64,000 nt of DNA from Pyxicephalus adspersus (taxonomy: Eukaryota > Chordata > Amphibia > Anura > Pyxicephalidae), in contig NC_092860.1 of NCBI RefSeq assembly GCF_032062135.1, positions 71,539,490 through 71,603,489 on the forward strand, in the 5' to 3' direction. The notes beneath the pieces were generated by a model. That model was not told the DNA's origin, searched no databases, and was given only the letters and a program-made list of their open reading frames with translations. The translations under genes and the position numbers were made by a program. The first letter of the stretch is position 1. Every line of letters begins with the position of its first letter. This document shows positions 25,001 through 37,000 of this stretch, piece after piece.

Positions 25001-28000
25001 CGGCATCTTACCGGTCCCGCTGGCACCCGACACTGGAGAGGGAGATCGACGGACGACGATGGACGGAGGACGATGCTGGAATAGGAACACGACGCTGGAA
25101 TCCTTACCTCCATGGTCCCGCTGGATGTGCACAGCGGGACCATGGAGGTAAGGCTGTGACAAAATTACGGGGTTAACCATCCTAGCAATTTTTTTTTGCC
25201 CGACCTTCGTACGGGCATACCGGCTAGGTGGTTAAGCTTTAGCTACTTGAGTCTAGCAAACTGTAGTTTAAACTCACATGCCAACACAGATTATCTGTCA
25301 AAAATAACAGAGAAGATGCTGTTGTCAGTACAGAGGTTGCATGAGGTTGTCAAAAATGAAGGTCCGACTCTTCAGGCACATTAGGTGTATTTATAAAGCA
25401 GTGAATGTCAGATTCACTGCTTTAAAAATAGATCCCACAGAGAGATGCACATACAGCATAATGCTTTCCTCTGTTTTTATACCCTTAACTAATATTTTCA
25501 TGCTGTTGTTTTTTGACCATTAACACTTTGTGGTGTATCAATTTGGTTGCATTTTCACTTACAACCATGTGAATCCATGTTCATTGCTGGTTGCAATGAA
25601 TATTAACCTCTCTAGCGGTAAACCCGAGTGTGATTTGGGTAGAAAAAAACTTGCTAAAAGTGGTAACCCAAAGTCACACTTGGGGTAGGTAAAGCAGTGG
25701 TAATAATGATAAATAAAGCTTTACCTTATCCGCCGGCGTCCTCCTCCATTCTGCTTCAGCCATCGCGTGGCTCCTCTCTTCCCCCCTGTAACAGCGTCTC
25801 TGTACTGATGAGTCACCGGAGGAGTCAAATTTTTTGTTTTAGATTCAATACAAATAACTGTATTGAATCCAATGCAAAGTAGCCAGTATCTTTTTGATCG
25901 TTGAAGTGAGAGTTACACTGTTACAGTGCACTGCCTATCTGCCAATACATTTGATTACTGATCTCTGCCTGAACTTTGACCACTTCTCTGCCTGCCGCCT
26001 GCCCTGACCTCTGCCAGGACTTTGACCACTTCTCTGCCTGCCACCTGCCCTGACCTCTGCCTGGATTCTGACATCTCTGCCTGCCGCCTGCCCTGACCTC
26101 TGCCTGGATTCTGACGTTTTTGTCTGCTGCCAGCCCTGACCTCTGCCATGGCTTTCAAAAGATGTCTCTCAAGTCAAGCTGCATATGAACAACTTGCAGA
26201 CAGCGAGAGTGACTAAATTGCAAATGTAATCAAGTGACAGTGATTCCCCTGGAAACCTGGCATCGGACACAGAAAGTGACACCGATTCGGACACAAAGGT
26301 TAGTGACATCCGCACCTGGTGCTCTATTGATATCAGTCAGCCGCAGCCTTTGCTCCCAAGATTCCCATTCACTGGGGAGCCTGGTCTGAAAGCAGAGGTG
26401 GAGCACAACCCCCTGGCGATCCTGGAGCTATTTCCGAATGGCAAAGCCATACAGAAAACTGTTAAGGGAACCAATGGGTACGCTGAGCAACAGTTAGCTG
26501 CCACATTCAGCAGGTTTTCCAGGACCAGAAATTGGGAACCTGTCACTGAAAAGGACATTTGGCTGTTTCTGGTCCTAATTATTCTGCAGGGACTGGTGGG
26601 GAAGCCCCTACAGAAGTGGTATTGGTCCACTAATAGGCTGATTGCTACCCATTTTTTTGGAACAGTCATGTCTGAGTATCGTTTTTGCCTAATAATGAAG
26701 TTTCTACATTTATCAAATAATGAAACATTTGATGAGACCACACATCCTGTACCCAAGCTGAAAAAAATCTGGGAGTTGTATCAGATATTGTTGGAGAACT
26801 TCAGAGACAGCTATGTCCCCCAAAGAGAAGTAAACATAGATGAAAGTCTAATGGCCTACAAGGGGAGGCTCAGCTAGATCCAATATATCGCATCCAAGAG
26901 GGCCAGATTTGGAGTCAAGTCATTCATGCTATGTGAATCAGCAACAGGGTACATATGGAACACCCTCATTTACACTGGGAGAGGCACAAAATTTAGACCC
27001 AGATTCAGCATGACAAAATAGATGTGTGCCTTTTGAGCACTGTACGCAACGCCACCACTGCTATGGCTAGAACAAAAGGGGGGAAACTCGTCTTCAAAAC
27101 ACAGGTTGTTCTGGATTACAACAGGACCATGGGGGTGTTGACAGAGCTGACCAGGCGAGAAAATATTATAAAAAAATCTTTAGGCATCTGGTGGAACAAT
27201 GTCTTTAGAATGCTTTTATTCTTTTGAAAACAAAGAATGACAGGCCTGTACTTCACCATGATTCTATCTGGCAAATTTGTGAGGCCGTATGTCTAAAACA
27301 TCAAAGAGCAGAAACAGAGTTAGATGCTGTGCTACCACGGTGGTGAACCCTGAACGCCTGACTGGTCGCCACTTTATAGACCACATACCACCAAGCGCAT
27401 GAAAAGAAGCGCCAACGAGGATGTACGTGGTGTGTTGCGCTAAGCGTGATGACACCGGGAGAAAAATGGGAAAGGAAACCCAGTTCTACTGCCCGTATTG
27501 TGATGTTGGACTCTGTGCTGTCCCTTGTTTCAAAATATATTACCCCCGGGATGTTTATTAGTTCTTTATTAGTTTATGAGAAAAATCATAAAAACCTCAG
27601 ATTTTTGTGTTTTTTATTTAAAGTTTATTATTAAATTTATAATTATTTTGACATTATTATGTGTTCAAACTTTATTTTACTCAGATTCTTGTTTGGACGT
27701 ATTGTAGTTATGCCTAAGAATTACAGGCCTACAATAAAAAAAATTTTTATGAAAAAAATATACGGCTTTTAGACATATAAATCTAGAAAGAAATGAACCG
27801 CTAGGGAGGTTAAAACTAAGGATTATTCTACCACCTAGTGGCCAATTATCAAAAGCGCACAGCAGTTACAATAATAAATGTATCCTCTAATGTATTTAGG
27901 AACACATTAGGTCGCATTGACAGAATAATAATTCCTCAATACACCTCTAATCGTCCTTTACTTTTTTCATTTTGTTTCATACTTTTAGAAATAACCTATT

Positions 28001-31000
28001 TTTTTTTACTTTTATTTAATCAGTAAATAGTTGCAATACTGTGTACCACAATCAAAATTTTTGTGTAATTTTAGACATCAAAAAAGCAGAACATATTACT
28101 TACAGTTTTTATTTACATTTATTTACATTTACACTAACACTGATCAAACTAATAAAGTGCATCTTTTATGTATTTTGGTACATGTTGTCTTTGGATAGCA
28201 AAAAATAAAAAAAAAATACCAAAAGAAAGCTTATCTTAGAAAAGTTTTGCTTAGTTATTCTAGATAATTACAAAATTATTGCTAAATAAACAGGCCTGTA
28301 GCAGGATGTAAAAATTGATCTGGTCCAAAAGTGTCCTTACCCCTTTTTGTTTGTTTGGTGTATTGGTGTTTTATATGTTTTGTGCCAATTAGATTTGTAT
28401 ATGATCTTTTAAGTCTGTATATTTAGCATTCAAAATGCTATGATGTCTTCATATTATGGTTTAACCTCCCTAGCGGTCTAATTCCGTGCAAATTTCCATG
28501 CAAAAAGCGGTAAAAGTTTTTGCATGGAAATTTATTTTTTATTGTAGGCTATAATTCCTAGGTATAACTCACCGATATTTACTAAATTCAATAATAAACT
28601 TTAAATAACAAAACACAAAAATCTATTAAAAAAAATTAAACATGTAATGTAAGTGTACAGTAGCATGTATAATATATATAATATCATTATATATAAATTA
28701 TATGAATATTTATTTGTATTGCACTTAATACAGCTATTTTGTATTGAATCCAATACAAAATTATTTGAATTTTCCGCCGTTTCGCCCGCCTGCACCGACG
28801 TCACCGGGAAACCCAGGAGATCGTCGCTGCATTCGCCGGCTGGAGATCGAGAAGGAAGAACGTGTCCCCAGGACCTGCGGGGACAAGCAGGACGCCGGGG
28901 GACAACAACTGAGCAAGGTAAATGATTTTTTTTTTGGTTTAAAATTACCCGTTTTTTTTTTTGGTTTAAAACTACTAACTAGCGGTAATCTCGAGTCACT
29001 AGTGTGACTCGAGATTACCGCTATTTGCAGGTAAAATCCAACCCGAGTCACACTTGAGAATACCGCTAGGGGGGTTAAATCCCAGTACTATTGACAAAAA
29101 CAAAATACATTTTGAGTGCTTAATATGTTAGTGCTGTTATGTACTAATTTTAGTTTGACATGAGCTTTGTGTTTAAACCACAAATTCTAATAAGGTTATT
29201 TCTAAGGTTAATTCTAATAAGGTTAGGAGGAGGGAGTTTCTTCCTAAAAGGGTAGGGAATATAGAGGCTGTTTGGGTGTACCAGGATTGGGTGAGATGTC
29301 CTAGAAAAAGGTGCAGGAGAGTGAAGGAGCAGGCAGATAAGGAGTTAAGAGACTGGGGGGAAGGAGAGGAAATAGAACCAGCAAGAGAGTACAGGGTGAA
29401 TGATACATTAGCTCCGATTTAATAAAGCTCTCAAAGGCTGGAGAAGATACACTTTAATCAGGTAAAGCTGGGTGATTCACAAAACCTGGAATAGATTTTT
29501 TAAAAATCATTAGCTATTTGTTAGCAAATGTTTTAAATCCTGGACCAGATCCATTCCAGGTTTAGTTTGCCAAGAATCAATACTGTAAAGAAAAAAAGGT
29601 AGGTTTTATACTTAGCCTTAGCCTTACTAGCCAGTTACTTATACTTAAGTAACTGGCTCAAACCGTATTGATTACCTTAACTATCATTGTCTACCAGTGT
29701 ATTACCATTTTCTCTCTATCTGTAATGCTTTCATTCCATCATCTTGCACTTAAAAATGTTGTAAGTATGTCTTTGTATATGTTTTCTTGCCTTCCTGCGT
29801 TATATAAAGTTGATCGTCCCTGACATGTTGTGATGTTAAACAGTGCCACCAGGCTATTACAAACACCAGTGGCACAAAAATAAATCATGAGCTTACCAAA
29901 CCCAGCAATTGTATATAAAATAGATCTTAGAGATTATAAATCACTTTTTCAGTGCCACTGTCTGTCATCACTAAAGTCTGGTAATCAAGCCTATGCACTA
30001 TAAAATCTGCTTTTCTGGCTCAAATAAATGCTGTTTGTTTTTTTAGGTATGGGCATCAGTTCAGACCGCTTGGATCTGTGGCGTCTTACTTCTTTGTATC
30101 TTTACTTGAGATTACTGGCCCTACTCTTTGATTGTAGGAGATCTAAAATCTATAAAATAAGTGACATTACAAGACATCTTGCTTAAATTCTTGGAAATAG
30201 ATGTGTTGTCATTTATAATAATGGAATTACTCAATAGAAGTATATACCTGTTTGATAATTAAACTCTTACACAATCATTTCCCAGTAATGATATTAGGGA
30301 ATCCTCCATCCAAGCTAAAAGAGTGAAAAATTACACAGTTCAACAAAAAAACATTTTTTTTTAAATATTTTTTATATATGTAGTGTATTTTAGGTCTGCT
30401 GAATACAGAAATTACATCAGTTTTATTGAAATGGCTCTAGTTCTTGTGATACAGGAATCAGAATAGACGATTTTAACAACAACAAATGTTAACACAGCAT
30501 ATTATTATCATTCTTTATTTACACCGATGTTTTGCATTTTATATAATAAATGTGGCATTATTTTCATAAAACCTTCATTTGCCTTCTTTTGATTTATACA
30601 TTTTCTTTTTTTTTTACAGAAATATGGGTTCTTCAAGTTGTTTAAATGACCCTAATGTATTTTGCTACATTTGTGGTGAATATTCTCAGCAAAAACAGAG
30701 AAGAATCATTACAAACATTACTGAATTGCATATTTTGGTATTAAACTGGGGGACCAAGATAAGTATTGGGCTCCCCATATGGTATGCAAAACTTGTGTAA
30801 AGTGTCTACAGCAGTGGAAAAAAAGAAAACTGACAAGTTTAAAATTTGGTGTAACTATGGTATGGCGAGAGCCCCAAAAAAGTCATAATGATTGTTATTT
30901 TTGTGCTGTGAATGTAAAAGGTTTCAATCGTCACAAGAAAAACAAGTGGCAGTACCCTGATTTGGAATCAGCAAGATAACCTGTGCCGCATGGTGCTGAC

Positions 31001-34000
31001 GTTCCCATACCAGTGTTCAGTACACTCCCTGATATTCCTGTATCCGACATGGAGGATATACAGGGCTTGGAGTGTAATCCAGGAGTTAGCAGTGAAACTG
31101 AATATGAAGGAAGTGTTTCATCAAACCAGCAGTTCTCCCAGCAGAGCTCAATGATTTAATACGTGACCTAAGTCTGTCAAAACAAGCATCTGAACTTTTA
31201 GCATCCAGGCTAAAAGAAAAGAACTGTCTTGAGACCGGAAGTTAAAATAACGGTTTAAAGGACAAGAGAGGTGACACTCCTACCATATTTCAGTGAAGAT
31301 GGAGACTTTGTTTACTGTTGTAATATCCCTGGACTACTAGTCTATATGGGAGTACCAGAATACCGAGCAGAAGACTGGCGGCTTTTCATAGACAGTTCCA
31401 CTCGAAGTTTGAAATCTGTTTTACTGCATAATGACAACTGCTATGCATTAATTCCAATTGGTCACTGAACAAAACTTAAAGAAGAATATAAAAATATCCA
31501 AATGACCTTACAAAAGCTTTGCTATCATGAACACCAATGGTCCACATGTGTTGATTTAAAAATGGTGAACTTCCTACTTGGACAGCAAAGTGGATTCACA
31601 AAGTACCCATGTTTCATCTGCTTGTGGGATAGTAGAGCAAAGCAGGTTCACTGGTACAAAGTGACATGGCCTCCAAGGGAAAACATGAAAAAAGGTGACG
31701 TGAACATCAATAATGAGCCAATGGCTGACAAAGGAAAAATCATTCTCCCTCCACTATACATAAAGTTGGGATTAATGAAGCAATTTGTTAGAGCTCCAAA
31801 CAAGGACGGTGATTGCTGAAATACATTTGTAGATTCTTCCCTGGATTGAGTACTGAAAAATAAAAAGCAGGAATCTTTGATGGACCCCAGATTCAGAAAC
31901 CTGATAAATGATTCAAATTTCACAAGTTACATGACTGATACTAAAGCTTCTGCCTGGCACAGCTATGTCATGGTTGTCCATAACTTCTTGGTTAACCATA
32001 AAACACAAAATTATGAAGAACTGGTACAAAACATTCTCTTAAACTTTAAAAATGTGGGTTCTATTATGAGCATAGGGGTACACTATCTCCATAGCCATTT
32101 GCAAAAATTTCCAGAAAACCTTGGCGATTTCAGTGAGGAACAAGAGGAGAGGTTCAATCAAGATATAAAAGTGATGGAAGAAAGGTATCAGGGCAGATGG
32201 GATAGACACATGATGGCAGACTACTGCTGGAGCCTTTAGCATGATTGTCCTGATCATCATCATAAAAGGAATTTATAGAAACTGAGTTTTTCAATGACTT
32301 CTTTGTGATTAGTTCTGTATATATACTGAATAAAAATATATTGACATTAAGTATTTCAAAAATTTAATTTTGTATACGTAGGTATATCTAGTTTAATTTT
32401 CCTAATTTTCATGTTTCATTAGTTTTCTATGAGGTTATTATTTCAAAAACTAAAGCCAATCTAGCAAAACCAATACCATATTTGGAATCTGTGCACCAAA
32501 CAAAGCCTAAAATTACTTAAATCTGTTTGTTGACCAGTGACAAGTTTCTGCACTTAAATAATCGATGTAACACCATAATGTGCAATTAAACAAGTAAAAC
32601 ATTACCTTGGCTAATTTATTTAAGAAGGTTAATTAAACAATATATGTCTCAAAGAACCTGTAAAATAATTTTCAAGACTGAGGAACCCCCTGTCAAAGCC
32701 AATTTATTTGAAGTTAGTGGGAAAAAAAGCACAGTGGAAAAAATGCCCCCTACTGCAGTGTAGTGGCTAAATTTCCACACAAAAAACATCATTACCAAGT
32801 CAAGAAAGCTGGCTCTACCAAGTAGCGTTGGCACTATGGAGGCATCATCAATTGAAAGATCAATCAGCCACAGTTCAAGGAACCCCTAGCAACCTCTGGA
32901 GGAACCCTAGGGTCTCCACAGATCCCTGATTGAGAATAGCTGAAATATGCTAAAGTACTATAATGGCAAAACAGAGATTGTTTGCTTTTACATTTTTATG
33001 TGGTGCTGCTAAAGTCTGGTAATATCATGGAGAATAAACCTCATTAAAAAAATTCAACAATAACACTCACCTTACATGGAGTGCGAATAAATAGTGGAAG
33101 CCAGAACTTACTGTCCATAATTTCCCAAGTGGCCAAAAAAACGATCCTGCACAAATGGCTGGACTCTGATCTGCCTACTCTATGACATTTTAATGAGAAA
33201 TTGGCCCACGTGTTCTGTATAGCATGGATGGAGGCCTCTTAAGACAAGAGGGGTAAGGATCCAAAATTCTTTGAGGTATGGGAATCTTTTATAAAGACCC
33301 AGTCTGGCACCATAAAACAACAGATAATGCGGACTTTTAAACATACATTATGGTATATCCTAAGAATAATTTACTAATGACCACCCGGTGGTTTTAGAGG
33401 CTGTTGATAATTGACTTCTCTTATTTTACAGTGTAATCTTTTCCATTGCTTAAAAAATATTATGCTACTTTTTTCTTTTTCTGTGTTCCCTGATTTAAGT
33501 GTAAACACCAGTCCTATATAATTTGTTAATTGTTTGTTCATTTTATGTATTCAACCTATTTTACTGTAACTGTATATATCATTTATCTAGTACATACAGT
33601 TAGGTCCATTTTTTTAAGGATACAGTTAGGTTCATAAATATTTGGACAGAGACAACATTTTTCTAATTTTGGGTTCTGTACTACTTACTTTTGAGCCCCT
33701 GAAATGAAGTGATTGTGTTAAAAAAGGCTTTAGATCCTCACATTTTTATGCAATATTTTTGTTCAACCCACTGATTTAAAGCTGAAAGTCTGCAGTTCAA
33801 CTGCATCTGAGTTGTTTCATTTAAAATTAATTGTGGTAATGTACAGAACTAAAATTAGAAAAAAGTTGTTCATATTATGAACCTAACTGTATCCTTAAAA
33901 AAATGATTACACAAAAAAAAATAAGCAACATTATTTTCCTAAAGCAGACCTTTCACTTAGAGACAATGTGAGCTGCCAATGTTGACCTGGTTACAAAAAA

Positions 34001-37000
34001 ATACTGCTTGCCTGGTTGGTTTTATGATCCTCTGCCTTTAATATCTTAGGAATCACACACCCAAATTGAGTATGCATATCAAGTGTTTGTATAATTTTCA
34101 CAATACTTGTCACATAGTTGTCTGCATGCTTGTTTCAGCTGTATGAATGACACTATTACAAAAAAAAGACTTGTTTTTAGGGTAAAAGTCAGTGCCTTGG
34201 CATATATCCAGATCAGTTTATATTTTAGTGTATAGGTATATATTGTTCATATATGAATCTTTGCTTATTGGACTTTTGATTCAGATTTTTGTTAAGTTTT
34301 CAGTAATCATGAGATAACAAAACCTCTATGATTTATCATTTCTAGCCCCAACTGTGACAGCAATATATGTATTAAAAATGATCTATAGTTGGAACTATAA
34401 AAATAAATAATACAAACTACTCTTAGTCATAGTTATAAATAAAGGAAAAAGAACAATATATGGACAGAACTCTAACATGCAACTCATACAGCTATTAGCT
34501 CCATTAATGTGAATATACATGTAACACAAAAAAATGAATGATGACATATAAATTAATAAAATTATTTTTTTCCTAGTGGTCCAACCACCTGCAATGGAAA
34601 TCATTGAAAAGGACCATGTGGAACCAGCACATGTGTAAGATAATCCAAGCCAATATATATATATATGTACACACACCTTACCAGCTGCCCACACTGCTAC
34701 ATCTCATCTGAGAGAATGAGAGAAAGTTGTAACCACACTATATCCTCACCACTAGTCTGAACATAACCTAAGGGAATACAGTCAAAAATGCAAAATATTA
34801 TGTTTTATTTTGTTTTTTATTCCTAAATCACTGTCACACATTGCTTCTTGGATAGTGTGGGAGTGTTGTTAAAAGGGAAAATAAAAATAAATTGTGGGTC
34901 TAATATACATATCTAAAGGCAAAACACATATTTAACACATAGATAGTTGTGGACTAATATATAGTCCTTTAATTAACAAGGATGTTAACAACCATTACCA
35001 GTATCTAGTAAACACTCAAAAAATCAGAGTGCTAAGTAAGACTATGATGTGACACAATGGGCCTGATTTTTTAAAGTTTTCCAGTGCTGGAAAGGATAGA
35101 CTATCTTGGGACTTTAAGCTAATAGCAAATGATTTTTAAGAAAGCCATTCCAGGTGTGCTGGATCACCTAAGTTCTCCCATTATAGTCAATCTTCTCCAG
35201 TCTTGAAGAGCCTTAATAAATCAGGCTCACTGTTTTTTGCAGCATACCATGATCTGACACTGGTTTTGCTTAAATATTCTAAAACTGAATTTTGAGATCT
35301 AAATCTTCATCATTCCAAGAAATACCTACATACACAATTAAATTACATAGAAGTAAAGTGTCTGATCTGCAAAAAGATTTGCAAAACTGGTCAGCCAATT
35401 TGCTAATCTAGATATGTCTGCCAGTCAAGCGCCATCAGGGGCTGGACTTCAATTGCAGTTAAATTAGAACCCTATTCTCTGATCTGCTGGGAACGGTGCC
35501 ATCTTAGCCTCTGATTACATTTGTAGTTGCCATGGTGCTGCATATATGATCAGCTATGGCACCAGTTATTTGAGGACTAAAACGTTTGAGAGCTCACATA
35601 ACTATGCACACTTGCAATTATGACAGATGTTATAGGGTATGACTTAAATGGAGCATACACTGACTATTCTCTAGTAGGCAAAATTTAGGTGAAAACACTA
35701 CAGAAAACAGAAAAAAATGTGAATATTTCTAACTTGATGTTTCTTCGGGGAATTAGATAAGTTGGTGGCTTTATTTCCATTTTAAGCAGTAAAGCTAAGT
35801 TTAGGACATATTGACATGCCTGCTGATGGGGAACAATGGGCCAGAAGCACAATGAGATTCCAGTGTAAAACTGTAACAAAACATGAGTAGCTTTTATGTA
35901 CAAAAATTTTGGTATTTTAATGGCTGTAGCTTGGAAATTTGAGTCCACATTAAAGCGAGCCCTTAAAATGTACACAGCAGGCAGCCATTGTCCACTGGGT
36001 ACATAATTAACAGGATCAATGGGAATGCACCCCACGCTAAATTGCACCCCAAGTGGCTTAATTTTAAATATTAACAATTACTATACACATGAGCAAAAGG
36101 ATACCAAATCTTGGCACGGCAAGAGTCCCTAATGAATCTGAGGTCTTTTACCTTTGTACAGACCCACCCACAGAATACACATGCAGGGTGTTGTCCAGTG
36201 GCAGCAACATTTTTTGGAATAGAAGTATTGGAAGAATATATAGGTGCAGTCAGTTTCAGGGGTTTACATCTGGACATCCACCTCTAAACCTAAGAAAGGT
36301 TTAAGAAGGTGATAATGTTTTGGAGGAGATTACATGTGGGTGTTGGTCATTGGGGCCCCGATATCTATAATTTCTAAAATTCTCAGTTTAGCAAAGAAAA
36401 ATACAAAAGCGGATTTAGGTTAAATATGTGAATGTTCTTTTACAAAATGTAGGAAAGTAAAATATAGACCTGCATTGGAAAAAAATTAATGACTTGCATT
36501 GTGTGATTTACTGTATTTTTTTTAAGTGTGTGTCTTTTTCATTTATGTAGTGTTTAGTAGATACTACATTTGTATAAGAAATACTGATAAAGGCAGTGTC
36601 AGGGACATTTTTGAAAACAGATAGCACATGTATGTAGGGATTGTTGGCTAGGAACATCAAGGAGGCATGGGGTAAACCTCAGTAACAGAAAATAATACAG
36701 GATGAAGAATAAAATTAGATGAAAGCCAGCAATGCATGCCATCTAGCTGCAAGATTTTTCTATTGATCATTTTACTAATATGTTTCTTTGCTTCATGCAA
36801 ATGTGCATGTTTGTGTCTATAAAAGACAAAATATTACTGGATAAATATATTTAAAAGTATGTTTCACTGACAAGATGACATTTTCTTAATGCAGATTATT
36901 TGTGCAGCAAGTACTTCAAGAACTGAAACAATATCATGGGTAGGTTTATTTATAAATTACACATGTGCAAAGGTAAGCATGCAAAAATAATTTGTACAGT

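Larger units (their letters stand above)
24118..25235. mobile_element. piggyBac-like non-autonomous element, second terminus family
   Basis: TTAA occurs at 24118-24121 and 25232-25235. Termini are CCACCTGAGCG on the left and CGGCTAGGTGG on the right, similar to but distinct from the CCTCCCTAGCGG family. The middle is hidden by the N run. The right half is GC-rich and contains a 21-bp perfect inverted repeat at 25103-25123 and 25132-25152. No coding sequence is visible. Confidence 0.72.
25603..27813 (+). mobile_element. Decayed autonomous piggyBac transposon
   Basis: The element has TTAA at both ends (25603-25606, 27810-27813) and inverted termini (CCTCTCTAGCGGTAA left, CCGCTAGGGAGG right). 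These are the piggyBac hallmarks of TTAA target choice and short terminal repeats. Subterminal repeats of the type CCCGAGTGTGA follow the left end. The body encodes a disrupted transposase (separate entry). A CTGCC-rich tandem repeat lies between the left end and the coding start. It sits in the 12-kb intron between exons E4 and E5. Confidence 0.88.
22603..34576. other. Intron E4-E5, transposon-rich
   Basis: Contains palindromic MITE copies 3 and 4, the gap, three piggyBac elements, transposase-like gene copy B, the LINE remnant and the Tc1/mariner MITE. The stretches 22.95-24.1, 27.8-28.46, 29.6-30.6, 32.24-33.06 and 33.9-34.57 kb show nothing further. Confidence 0.6.

Noticed and set aside
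24145..25180. Two minus-strand ORFs of more than 300 codons
   Set aside because: Most of each consists of translated N bases of the assembly gap.
25955..26158. 67-codon minus-strand Arg/Gly-rich ORF
   Set aside because: Generated by the 46/43-bp tandem repeat in the piggyBac leader.
28653..29007. Plus-strand ORFs of 87-90 codons with GC-rich text
   Set aside because: They lie inside the piggyBac MITE, with no transposase motif and no partner exon.
35685..36077. 130-codon minus-strand ORF
   Set aside because: No recognisable domain or repeat partner in the window. Kept only as a note in the intron entry.
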